64,000 bases of DNA, from NCBI RefSeq assembly GCF_901873365.1, contig NZ_CABFLM010000115.1:1-64000 (forward strand). Direction: 5' to 3'. The notes below the pieces were generated by a model, which was given only the letters and a program-made list of their open reading frames with translations, made no database searches and was not told where the DNA came from. A program made the position numbers and the translations under genes. The stretch is from an uncultured Aggregatibacter sp. (GTDB lineage: Bacteria; Pseudomonadota; Gammaproteobacteria; Enterobacterales; Pasteurellaceae). Below, one piece after another: positions 10,396 through 18,070 of the stretch (its first letter is position 1; each line of letters starts with the position of its first letter).

Positions 10396-10956
10396 TTAAA
10401 GCAGGAGTGCTGAACCCCATTTAATAATGTCAAAAAAGAATTTATTTTGATTTGTAGCAACACCATCGGAAGATTTATTTTCTTCGGTTGCTTTTTTCTC
10501 TTCTAACATCCCATTTTTATATTGTCCTTTAACCACTTCCAAATCATCTAACGCATTTCTGCGTAAAACGTTACACTGCGCTTTATCTAAGTCATCCACT
10601 TTATCTAATTTGAATTTTTTATATTGATAAATGGCGTAATTCATGGATTTTTCATCACTTTGAATAATTTTGACATATTTCTCGCCGATAATTTTTTCAA
10701 GCGGATAGAAAAGCACATATTGTGAATGAATATACGCATCTTCTTTCGGAAAATGTTGTTGTAAAATCCGTGTTAAGTTCGGGTAAATACATTGTTCAAC
10801 CTGTTTGCTGTCAAACGCCCAGCGTTGTGCATCTGCATCTGACAAATAATAACCTGCGCCGGCATATTCCGCTGGGATTGGTGCCTCTTTTGAGGAAAAA
10901 AGGCCACAACCGACCAAACAGAATGACATTGTCAAAATAAGGTATTTCTTTAACAT
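10396..10956 (-). CDS. Putative lipoprotein of unknown function
   Basis: I do not recognise this 186-residue protein. The N-terminus has a lipoprotein signal: MLKKYLILTMSFCLVGC, with the lipobox LVGC giving a lipidated Cys17 followed by Gly. The mature part is mixed in charge, with a Trp-Ala-Phe-Asp stretch near 46-49, a central tyrosine-rich segment and a polar Lys/Glu-rich tail ending in a short hydrophobic run. It is upstream of hitB on the same strand. A Fur-like operator 74 bases before the start suggests iron control. A link to iron uptake is inference from position only. Confidence 0.75.
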   Translation of the reverse strand: MLKKYLILTMSFCLVGCGLFSSKEAPIPAEYAGAGYYLSDADAQRWAFDSKQVEQCIYPNLTRILQQHFPKEDAYIHSQYVLFYPLEKIIGEKYVKIIQSDEKSMNYAIYQYKKFKLDKVDDLDKAQCNVLRRNALDDLEVVKGQYKNGMLEEKKATEENKSSDGVATNQNKFFFDIIKWGSALLL

Positions 10957-11029
10957 AATGACACCTTTAACGTGAGTTTAATATTGCGTTTCCGTGAAAA
11001 AGATCGCCCTATTCGTGGCGATTTCATGT

Positions 11030-11048
11030 TGTTATGATAATCGTTATT
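11030..11048. promoter_or_regulatory. Candidate Fur box upstream of lipoprotein-hitB
   Basis: The 19 bases centred on TGATAATCGTTATT agree with the Fur consensus GATAATGATAATCATTATC at 14 positions by hand count. It lies 74 bases upstream of the lipoprotein start and inside the only promoter-sized gap for the lipoprotein-hitB pair. Confidence 0.6.
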
Positions 11049-11066
11049 GTCGTTAGAATAAAACGA

Positions 11067-11088
11067 CGCCTCGAAAATATTCAAGGCG
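11067..11088 (-). terminator. glnA intrinsic terminator
   Basis: Reading the minus strand, CGCCTTGAA and TTCGAGGCG form a 9-bp stem with one G-U pair, followed by GTCGTTTTATT. It lies just past the glnA stop. Confidence 0.7.
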
Positions 11089-11098
11089 CGTTTTCAAA

Positions 11099-12508
11099 TT
11101 AGTAGTACATTTCAAACTCGACCGGATGTGGTGTCATGTTCAAACGTTCAACTTCCTTGCGTTTTATACCAATGAAAGCGTGAATGAAATCTTTTGTGAA
11201 AACATTGCCTTGTGTTAAGAATTCAAAATCGTTTTCTAAAGCGTTTAACGCTTCTTCTAATGAACTTGCGACAGCAGGAATATCTTTCAATTCTTCCGGT
11301 GGTAAATCATAGAGGTTTTTGTCCATCGCATCGCCCGGATGAATTTTATTCACCACCCCATCTAAGCCCGCCATTAATAATGCTGCGAAGGCTAAATAAG
11401 GGTTAGCCAACGGATCCGGGAAACGTGCTTCCACACGAATGGCTTTCGGGCTGGTGACAGCCGGAATACGAATGGACGCCGAACGGTTGCTTGCGGAATA
11501 CGCCAATAATACCGGCGCTTCAAACCCCGGCACCAAACGTTTATAAGAGTTGGTACTTGGATTGGTAAAGGCATTTAACGCTTTCGCATGTTTGATGATA
11601 CCGCCGATGTAATAAAGTGCGGTTTCTGAAAGGCCCGCATATTTATCCCCTTGGAAAATATTTTTGCCGTCTTTGCTCAAGGACATATTACAGTGCATGC
11701 CCGAACCATTATCACCGGTAATCGGTTTCGGCATGAAACAAGCGGTTTTGCCGTATTCTTTTGCCACGTTATGCACGATGTATTTATAAATTTGGGTTTC
11801 ATCCGCTTTCAACGTTAACGTATTGAACTTGGTCGCAATTTCATTTTGACCGGCAGTGGCGACTTCATGATGGTGCGCTTCAATCACCAAGCCCATTTCT
11901 TCCATTAACAAACACATCTCGGAACGAATATCATGTGCCGTATCAATCGGTGCCACCGCACAATAGCCGCCTTTTTTCAGCGGGCGATAGGCATTGTTGC
12001 CGTTTTCATAACGCTTGTTGGTGTTCCATGCGGCTTCAACATCATCCACATGATAAGCATTGCCGTTCATTGACACGTCAAAACGCACATCATCAAAGAG
12101 GAAAAATTCCGGTTCCGGCCCGAAAAAGACGTGATCTGCCACACCGGTGGAACGCATATAATTTTCTGCACGAAGTGCAATAGAACGCGGATCGCGATCA
12201 TAGCTTTGCATGGTGGTCGGTTCAAAAATGCTACAACGGAGGGATAAAGTTGGAATTTGTGCAAACGGATCGACAACGGCTGTTTCGGCAATCGGCATTA
12301 AAAGCATATCTGCTTTGTTGATGGCCTTCCAACCTTCCACAGAAGAGCCGTCAAACATTTTGCCGTCTTCAAATAAATCCTCGTCAACCAAATTCACCGG
12401 TAAAGAAACACCATGTTCTTTGCCTTGAATATCGGTAAAACGAAGTAACACAAATTTGATGTCGTTTTCTTCAATGAGTTTAAACACATTGTCAATCGCG
12501 TTAGACAT
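11099..12508 (-). CDS. glnA: Glutamine synthetase type I
   Basis: Forms glutamine from glutamate, ammonia and ATP as a dodecamer. The 469 residues match the adenylylated GSI-beta class. MFDGSSVEGW near 48-57 is the N-terminal signature, EAHHHEVATAGQNEI holds metal ligands near 209-223, and KPITGDNGSGMHCNMS is the ATP-binding region. KNLYDLPPEE near 397 carries the tyrosine that is adenylylated in E. coli. The gene is alone, divergent from typA, and followed by its own terminator. No NtrC-type upstream site was evident by eye. Confidence 0.98.
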   Translation of the reverse strand: MSNAIDNVFKLIEENDIKFVLLRFTDIQGKEHGVSLPVNLVDEDLFEDGKMFDGSSVEGWKAINKADMLLMPIAETAVVDPFAQIPTLSLRCSIFEPTTMQSYDRDPRSIALRAENYMRSTGVADHVFFGPEPEFFLFDDVRFDVSMNGNAYHVDDVEAAWNTNKRYENGNNAYRPLKKGGYCAVAPIDTAHDIRSEMCLLMEEMGLVIEAHHHEVATAGQNEIATKFNTLTLKADETQIYKYIVHNVAKEYGKTACFMPKPITGDNGSGMHCNMSLSKDGKNIFQGDKYAGLSETALYYIGGIIKHAKALNAFTNPSTNSYKRLVPGFEAPVLLAYSASNRSASIRIPAVTSPKAIRVEARFPDPLANPYLAFAALLMAGLDGVVNKIHPGDAMDKNLYDLPPEELKDIPAVASSLEEALNALENDFEFLTQGNVFTKDFIHAFIGIKRKEVERLNMTPHPVEFEMYY

Positions 12509-12812
12509 ACTAGTAAATCCTCTAAGACGTGGGTTAATTAAGATAAAAAGGGGAAAAGAATGCGCATAAAAATAGCATATTCCGCCTCAATTTCATAAAA
12601 GTATTTCATACATTCAGCTGAATTTTCTTTATTAAACCCCCTTTTTTATTTTTCATAAAGTCAGGTCGTTTATTGTGTAAATTTTCTCCCATTTACGCAT
12701 AGCAGCCCCTCATAAAAAGTTGTATAATCTGCGCCTTTCGCATTTTTGGCAGTAAAAGTGCGGTCAGAAAATTACCTATTTTTTATTATTAGCTTAGGCT
12801 TAAGAATTCTCA

Positions 12813-14666
12813 ATGACAGATCAAATAGACATTAACAAACTGCGTAATATCGCAATCATTGCCCACGTTGACCACGGCAAAACAACTTTAGTGGATAAAT
12901 TATTACAACAATCCGGCACATTGGAAGCCTCTCGTAGCGGTGATACCGATGAATGCGTGATGGATTCCAACGATTTAGAAAAAGAGCGCGGCATTACTAT
13001 TTTAGCGAAAAATACCGCCATTAATTGGAACGGCTACCGCATTAATATTGTGGATACTCCGGGACACGCAGACTTCGGTGGTGAAGTTGAACGCGTACTC
13101 TCCATGGTGGATTCCGTATTATTGGTGGTGGATGCCTTTGACGGTCCAATGCCACAAACCCGTTTTGTGACGCAAAAAGCCTTTGCTCATGGCTTAAAAC
13201 CAATCGTGGTCATTAACAAAGTTGACCGCCCCGGTGCACGCCCTGATTGGGTGGTCGATCAAGTGTTCGATTTATTCGTTAATCTTGGTGCTACCGATGA
13301 ACAGTTAGATTTCCCGATTATTTACGCGTCCGCCTTAAATGGCGTAGCTGGTCTAGATCACGAAGATTTAGCCGCCGACATGACACCGTTATTTGAAGCC
13401 ATTGTTGAACATGTTGAACCTCCAAAAGTGGAACTTGATGCACCGTTCCAAATGCAAATCTCCCAACTTGACTACAACAATTATGTGGGCGTTATCGGTA
13501 TTGGTCGTATTAAACGTGGTACGGTAAAACCAAACCAAAGTGTGACAATCATCGACAGTTTCGGTAAAACCCGCACCGGAAAAATCGGACAAGTATTAGG
13601 CCACCTTGGATTACAACGCTATGAAGAAGACATTGCCAGCGCAGGCGATATCGTGGCGATTACCGGTCTTGGCGAACTCAATATTTCCGATACCATTTGC
13701 GATATCAATAACGTGGAAGCCTTACCGGCATTAAGCGTTGATGAGCCTACTGTGACCATGTTCTTCTGCGTAAACACCTCACCATTCTGCGGTAAAGAAG
13801 GCAAATACGTGACATCCCGTCAGATTTTAGAGCGCTTAAACAAAGAGCTTGTGCATAACGTCGCATTGCGCGTAGAAGAAACCCCAAACCCGGATGAATT
13901 CCGTGTTTCCGGTCGTGGTGAATTGCATTTATCCGTGTTAATCGAAAATATGCGTCGCGAAGGCTACGAATTGGCCGTATCCCGCCCGAAAGTTATCTTC
14001 AAACAAGTTGACGGACACAAACAAGAGCCGTTTGAGCAAGTTACCATCGACATTGAAGAACAACACCAAGGCGCGGTAATGGAAGCCTTAGGTATCCGCA
14101 AAGGTGAAGTGAAAGACATGGTACCGGATGGTAAAGGACGTACGCGTTTAGAATATGTGATCCCAAGTCGTGGCTTAATCGGTTTCCGTAATGAATTCAT
14201 GACCATGACATCAGGAACCGGTCTGCTTTACTCCAGTTTTAGTCATTATGACGATGTAAAACCGGGAGAAATCGGTCAGCGTAAAAATGGTGTATTAATT
14301 TCCAACGCGACAGGTAAAGCCTTAGCTTATGCGTTATGGGGCTTGCAAGAGCGTGGCAAACTGATGATCGATCACGGTACCGAAGTGTACGAAGGTCAAA
14401 TCATCGGTATTCATAGCCGTTCTAATGACTTAACCGTGAACTGCTTGCAAGGGAAGAAACTCACCAATATGCGTGCTTCCGGTAAAGATGATGCCATTGC
14501 GTTAACCACACCAATCAAATTCAGCCTTGAACAAGCCATCGAATTTATTGATGATGACGAATTGGTGGAAATTACGCCACAATCTATCCGTATCCGTAAA
14601 AAATTATTAACGGAAATGGATCGCAAACGTGCAAATCGAACCACAACCAGCACAAGTACACATTAA
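12813..14666 (+). CDS. typA: Ribosome-associated GTPase TypA/BipA
   Basis: Translational GTPase that binds ribosomes and helps assembly and stress adaptation. The 617 residues include the G1 motif AHVDHGKTT at about 18-26, the G2 threonine in RGITILAK, G3 DTPGH and G4 NKVD. The domains that follow match EF-G, and the C-terminal BipA-specific domain ends in a Thr/Ser-rich tail. The 304-base gap to glnA carries an uptake signal at 12756 and TATAAT at 12723-12728, a likely -10 element. The gene ends in a terminator made from two inverted uptake signals. Confidence 0.98.
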   Translation: MTDQIDINKLRNIAIIAHVDHGKTTLVDKLLQQSGTLEASRSGDTDECVMDSNDLEKERGITILAKNTAINWNGYRINIVDTPGHADFGGEVERVLSMVDSVLLVVDAFDGPMPQTRFVTQKAFAHGLKPIVVINKVDRPGARPDWVVDQVFDLFVNLGATDEQLDFPIIYASALNGVAGLDHEDLAADMTPLFEAIVEHVEPPKVELDAPFQMQISQLDYNNYVGVIGIGRIKRGTVKPNQSVTIIDSFGKTRTGKIGQVLGHLGLQRYEEDIASAGDIVAITGLGELNISDTICDINNVEALPALSVDEPTVTMFFCVNTSPFCGKEGKYVTSRQILERLNKELVHNVALRVEETPNPDEFRVSGRGELHLSVLIENMRREGYELAVSRPKVIFKQVDGHKQEPFEQVTIDIEEQHQGAVMEALGIRKGEVKDMVPDGKGRTRLEYVIPSRGLIGFRNEFMTMTSGTGLLYSSFSHYDDVKPGEIGQRKNGVLISNATGKALAYALWGLQERGKLMIDHGTEVYEGQIIGIHSRSNDLTVNCLQGKKLTNMRASGKDDAIALTTPIKFSLEQAIEFIDDDELVEITPQSIRIRKKLLTEMDRKRANRTTTSTSTH

Positions 14667-14684
14667 TTCGTTTTAAAATCTAAA

Positions 14685-14732
14685 AAGTGCGGTGCGTTTT
14701 TCAAAAGTTTTGTAAAACCCACCGCACTTTTT
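14685..14732 (+). terminator. typA terminator built from inverted uptake signals
   Basis: AAGTGCGGT at 14685 and its reverse complement ACCGCACTT at 14721 form the stem, followed by a T run. This is a common terminator style in this family. Confidence 0.8.
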
Positions 14733-14777
14733 GCGGCTAAAAATCTTGTCATCCTAGACTTTAACGACAAAATTCTC

Positions 14778-14783
14778 TATAAT
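14778..14783 (+). promoter_or_regulatory. -10 element of the tRNA-Ile2 promoter
   Basis: A consensus TATAAT lies 17 bases downstream of TAGACT (14755-14760), a 4-of-6 match to the -35 consensus, and 16 bases before the tRNA. Confidence 0.6.
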
Positions 14784-14799
14784 CCGCAACGCTTTTTCC

Positions 14800-14876
14800 G
14801 CCCCCATAGCTCAGTCGGTCAGAGCAGTCGACTCATAATCGATTGGTCACAGGTTCAAGTCCTGTTGGGGGCACCA
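14800..14876 (+). tRNA. tRNA with CAT anticodon, probably tRNA-Ile2 (lysidine type)
   Basis: A full 77-base cloverleaf with encoded CCA. The acceptor stem is GCCCCCA/TGGGGGC, the anticodon loop CTCATAA and the T loop TTCAAGT. The CAT anticodon fits Met or Ile2. The acceptor pairs C4-G69 and C5-G68 and the variable region resemble E. coli Ile2, in which TilS turns the C into lysidine to read AUA. A clear elongator tRNA-Met with a different stem is at 22060, which supports Ile2 here. No second gene follows in this transcript. Confidence 0.85.
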
Positions 14877-14950
14877 CTTTTGCTATACCGCATCATTTTA
14901 TTTCCAAACGATAGATAAAAAATCTACTCCACGGCATTCCCCGAATCACC

Positions 14951-15458
14951 GTAGCGTGCAACTTGTTGCACGAAATTGTAAATGCTCAAAAGGGTTAAAT
15001 GACGTACCGTGCGTGGCTCGATCGTGCATCAAGTACGGAATCGCAAATCACGCACTGAGGTGGCATCATTCGTGCATCAAGATGCACGCTACAATATGAA
15101 ATAATGCTCCTCGTAGAGTGCAACTTGTTGTACGAAATTGTAAATGCTCAAAAGGGTTAAATAACGTACCGTGCCTGGTTCGATCGTGCATCAAGCACGA
15201 AATCGCAAATCACGCACCAAGGTGGAATCACTCGTGCATCAAGATGCACGCTACAATATGAAATAATGCTCCTCGTAGCGTGCAACTTGTTGCACGAAAT
15301 TGTAAATGCTCGAAAGGGGTAAATAACGTTTTGTGCGTGGTTCGATCGTGCATTAAGCACGAAATCGCAAATCACGCACCGAGGTGGACTCACTCGTGCC
15401 TCAAGATATACGCTACAATATGAAATAATGCTCCTCGTAGCGTGCAACTTGTTGCACG
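14951..15458. repeat. Tandem REP/REPIN array, 162-bp period
   Basis: GTAG-headed palindromes (GTAGCGTGCAACTTGTTGCA with CG following) start at 14951, 15113, 15275 and 15437, exactly 162 bases apart. Inverted partners ending in GATGCACGCTAC start at 15071, 15233 and 15395, also 162 apart. Each pair forms a REPIN of two inverted REP palindromes. A degenerate inner palindrome (TCGTGCATCAAG) occurs in each unit, making these units 142 bp long against 94 bp at the other loci. The array lies between tRNA-Ile2 and a tRNA-like sequence. Any open frame here is repeat-derived. Confidence 0.92.
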
Positions 15459-15509
15459 AAATCGAAGAAAAGACGATTGACAAAATTATATTGAAACAAA
15501 GGTTGTAAC

Positions 15510-15578
15510 GCGCTGTGGTGGGAGTTGAACCCACAATACTGCGATTGCTCGCTGACTTACCATTAGTCTACACAACGC
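15510..15578 (-). ncRNA. tRNA-Gly-like structure with no normal anticodon arm
   Basis: Read on the minus strand, this folds as a tRNA of 69 bases. It has an 8-bp acceptor (GCGTTGTG/CACAGCGC), spacer TA, a 4-bp D stem (GACT/AGTC) with loop AATGGTA, and a perfect 5-bp T stem (GTGGG/CCCAC) with canonical loop TTCAACT. The anticodon arm is replaced by GCGA-GCAA-TCGC, a 4-bp stem with a GNRA tetraloop. The D-arm sequence resembles tRNA-Gly. No CCA is encoded, unlike the other four tRNAs here. It may be a decayed tRNA or a tRNA-like RNA with another role; a weak promoter lies just upstream. Confidence 0.6.
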
Positions 15579-15593
15579 ATTACTGTGCACCAC

Positions 15594-15620
15594 CCTATAT
15601 ACCAGCTAAAACAAAGTCAA
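15594..15620 (-). promoter_or_regulatory. Weak candidate promoter for the tRNA-like RNA
   Basis: On the minus strand TTGACT (15615-15620) is followed after 15 bases by TATAGG (15594-15599). The expected start would be about 9 bases upstream of the tRNA-like fold. The spacing is short, so this is tentative. Confidence 0.3.
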
Positions 15621-15746
15621 ATGCATTTCTTAATCTCTATTAACACCACAGGGCGAGTGATCTTAATACACAATAAACCTAAACAAATTACCTGTTTTTA
15701 TGTTTGATTTAATCATATATTGCAGATTGCATGATATGGCGAGTCA

Positions 15747-16751
15747 TTAACGTAAACGCTTGTTCTCTTCCGTCTCCGGTTCTAAATCAAGTTTTTCCAT
15801 CAATAAACGGTCGCCATCTTCTTCCGGGTTACCCGTCACAAGCAGCTTGTCGCCGTAGAAAATCGAGTTAGCCCCCGCCATGAAACACATTGCTTGCATT
15901 TCTTCGCTCATGCCTTGACGACCGGCGGATAGGCGGACGTAACTGTTTGGCATGGTAATACGTGCTACGGCAATGGTGCGCACAAATTCTGTCCAATCTA
16001 GTTCTTCTGCATCGGCAAGCGGTGTGCCTTCGATTTTCACTAATTGGTTGATAGGCACGGATTCCGGTTGCGGATCCAAATTCGCCAGGCTGGCAATCAG
16101 TCCTGCGCGTTCTTTGCGGGTTTCATTCATACCCACAATGCCACCACAACACACTTTCAAGCCGGCTTTGCGCACTTTACCTAAGGTACTGATACGATCG
16201 TCAAAACGGCGTGTACCAATCACTTCACTGTAATGTTCCGGTGCGGTGTCTAGGTTGTGGTTGTAGTAATCCAAGCCCGCGTCTTTTAATTCTTCCGCCA
16301 TGCCATCTTGCAATAAACCGAAAGTACCGCAAGTTTCCATCCCAAGCGCTTTTACCGCTTTGATGATTTCTGTCACTTTTGCGATGTCTTTCGGTTTCGG
16401 TCCACGCCATGCGGCGCCCATACAGAAACGACCGGCACCACGTGCCTTCGCGATTTTGGCTTTTGCCACGATGTCTTCCACGTTTAACAATTCTTGATTT
16501 TGCACGCCCGTTTGATAACGCGCTGATTGCGGACAATACCCACAATCCTCCGGACAACCACCGGTTTTAATCGACATTAAGGTAGAAAGCTGAATCGCGC
16601 GTGGATTGAAATTTTTGCGATGGATTTGTGCTGCGCGATAAATCAAATCTAAAAAGGGTGTTTCAAATAGGGCTTCTACTTTGCACACTGACCAATATTC
16701 TGCGGTTGGATGCGGTGTGATGGAGTAAATTTGTAAGGTACTGGTTGACAT
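15747..16751 (-). CDS. bioB: Biotin synthase
   Basis: Radical SAM enzyme that inserts sulfur into dethiobiotin. The 334 residues carry CPEDCGYC with Cys66, 70 and 73 binding the SAM [4Fe-4S] cluster. CCGGIVGMNET and RLSAGRQGMSEEMQ hold the ligands of the sulfur-donating [2Fe-2S] cluster. The start follows the antitoxin gene by only 15 bases with no terminator, so transcripts of the toxin-antitoxin pair probably run into bioB. The ribosome-binding site (GAGAAA) is weak. No other bio gene is in the window. Confidence 0.97.
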   Translation of the reverse strand: MSTSTLQIYSITPHPTAEYWSVCKVEALFETPFLDLIYRAAQIHRKNFNPRAIQLSTLMSIKTGGCPEDCGYCPQSARYQTGVQNQELLNVEDIVAKAKIAKARGAGRFCMGAAWRGPKPKDIAKVTEIIKAVKALGMETCGTFGLLQDGMAEELKDAGLDYYNHNLDTAPEHYSEVIGTRRFDDRISTLGKVRKAGLKVCCGGIVGMNETRKERAGLIASLANLDPQPESVPINQLVKIEGTPLADAEELDWTEFVRTIAVARITMPNSYVRLSAGRQGMSEEMQAMCFMAGANSIFYGDKLLVTGNPEEDGDRLLMEKLDLEPETEENKRLR

Positions 16752-16766
16752 AGGTTTCTCGATAAA

Positions 16767-17057
16767 TTAAATACTGGTACTTCTCGGTGTGAACGCAAGA
16801 TTCACACCTAATGCATTGACAATTTTAGTAATTGTTTCAAAGCGAGGTTTACTCTCGCCGGACAAGGTTTTATATAAACTTTCACGGGGAACCCCGGAAT
16901 CTTTAGCCAGCTGCGTCATACCTCTTGCCTTGGCTACATTTTTTAGAGCAAGTAAAAATTCCGCTTCTGAACCATTCTCCAATGCATCCGTTAAATAAAA
17001 TGCAATGGTTTCTTCGTCTGTGAGATATTTTGCAGCATCATATTCGATAAACTTCAT
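16767..17057 (-). CDS. HigA-like antitoxin (HI1420 family)
   Basis: A 96-residue antitoxin with DNA-binding activity expected. Residues about 47-92 form a helix-turn-helix (MTQLAKDSGVPRESLYKTLS), and the N-terminus matches the addiction-module antidote family typified by H. influenzae HI1420 as I recall it. Its start overlaps the toxin stop (ATGA), so the toxin is first and the antitoxin second, the HigBA order. It probably binds the palindrome at 17385-17404 to repress the pair. Confidence 0.88.
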   Translation of the reverse strand: MKFIEYDAAKYLTDEETIAFYLTDALENGSEAEFLLALKNVAKARGMTQLAKDSGVPRESLYKTLSGESKPRFETITKIVNALGVNLAFTPRSTSI

Positions 17058-17362
17058 GAGACTTCTCCTTGTTGGTATTCAAGCCATAATTTAATTGCTT
17101 CATCAATATCCTGTTGCTGGCTGCGTTTATCGCCACCACTAATTAAAAAATAAGTGATTTCGCCTTGCCGAGCATAATAAACTCGATAACCTTTTCCGGT
17201 ATCAATGCGCATTTCATAAACACCTTGCCCAACAAACTTGCAATCGCCGAAGTTGCCTAATCTCGCACGATCTAATCGACGTGTGATCATCGCAACCGCC
17301 AATTTATCTTTTAGATGACTTAACCATTTATCAAATTTTTCACTGGTTAAAAGTACGTTCAT
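17054..17362 (-). CDS. RelE/ParE-family toxin (HI1419 family)
   Basis: A 102-residue toxin of the RelE/ParE fold, HI1419-like. The central GVYEMRIDTGKGYRVYYARQG is the typical beta core with Arg and Tyr residues, followed by YFLISGGDKRSQQQDIDEA, the signature of this subgroup. Members are usually translation-dependent mRNA interferases, but the activity is inferred here. It is coupled to the antitoxin by a 4-base overlap and lies between thiQ and bioB. Confidence 0.88.
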   Translation of the reverse strand: MNVLLTSEKFDKWLSHLKDKLAVAMITRRLDRARLGNFGDCKFVGQGVYEMRIDTGKGYRVYYARQGEITYFLISGGDKRSQQQDIDEAIKLWLEYQQGEVS

Positions 17363-17384
17363 ATTATCCCTTAATTTTACTTTA

Positions 17385-17404
17385 TTGTAATCTAGAGATT
17401 ACAA
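17385..17404. promoter_or_regulatory. Palindromic operator of the toxin-antitoxin pair
   Basis: TTGTAATC-TAGA-GATTACAA is a perfect 8-bp inverted repeat with a 4-base spacer. It starts 22 bases upstream of the toxin start, the right place for autorepression by the antitoxin complex. Confidence 0.7.
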
Positions 17405-17425
17405 CTTTTTATTCCTCCCATCATA

Positions 17426-18070
17426 TCAATTCATTGCTAATGCGCTTATCCGACCATTTTCAATACGAAGCATACGATCCACTTTGCCCGTCAGCTCTGA
17501 CGGTTGATGGGTCACAAGCAACAATGTTAGGTTTTTACTGTGGCAAAGTGCATCAATCAAATTGAGCATGTCCATTCTCAATTCAGGATCAAGCGCAGAA
17601 AACGGTTCGTCTAACAGCAAAATCGGTTTATCTCGCAATAAACAACGCGCCAATGCGACCCGTTGTTTTTGTCCTCCCGACAAACTGTTTGGCAGACGGG
17701 ATAAAAAGGATGTTAATCCTACCGCATCAGCAACCTGTTCGATCTGATCTTGCTCAAGTGCGGTCAATTTTAAGCTTGTTTTTAAACCCAATGCCAAATT
17801 TTGTTGCACGGTTAAATGCGGAAATAAATTGTTCTCTTGAAACAACATGGACACAGGCCGCTCATACGGCGCACTACGGGTATGGTTTTCACCGTTTAAC
17901 CAAATATTGCCTTGTGTCGGCAACACGAAACCGGCAATTAAATTTAACAACGTGCTTTTACCTGCACCGCTTGGACCAATAATGGCAATACGCTCCCCTG
18001 CTGCCACTTGCAAGTCAAATGTCATTGGCAGGGTATCATCCGCTAAAAATACGTTATCTAAGCGAATCAT
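17426..18070 (-). CDS. thiQ: Thiamine ABC transporter ATPase
   Basis: ATPase that powers thiamine uptake with ThiB and ThiP. The 214 residues starting MIRLDNVF have Walker A GPSGAGKST near 31-39, signature LSGGQKQRVALAR and Walker B ILLLDEP, followed by the switch His in LVTHQ. An upstream in-frame start at 18091 is less likely because the ATG at 18070 has AAGGAAC at good spacing. The start overlaps the thiP end by 17 bases. It is the last gene of the riboswitch-controlled operon. Confidence 0.96.
   Translation of the reverse strand: MIRLDNVFLADDTLPMTFDLQVAAGERIAIIGPSGAGKSTLLNLIAGFVLPTQGNIWLNGENHTRSAPYERPVSMLFQENNLFPHLTVQQNLALGLKTSLKLTALEQDQIEQVADAVGLTSFLSRLPNSLSGGQKQRVALARCLLRDKPILLLDEPFSALDPELRMDMLNLIDALCHSKNLTLLLVTHQPSELTGKVDRMLRIENGRISALAMN

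Noticed and set aside
14800..14876. Second elongator tRNA-Met
   Set aside because: The anticodon is CAT, but the acceptor stem and variable region resemble tRNA-Ile2, and a clear tRNA-Met is at 22060.
14951..15458. Possible CRISPR array
   Set aside because: Repeats are palindromic, 22 bp, in both orientations, and the sequences between them are themselves repeated rather than unique. No cas genes are near.
15157..15534. Open frame of 125 residues on the minus strand
   Set aside because: It lies in the 162-bp REPIN array; 162 is divisible by three, so the frame stays open and the protein repeats every 54 residues. It has no ribosome-binding site.
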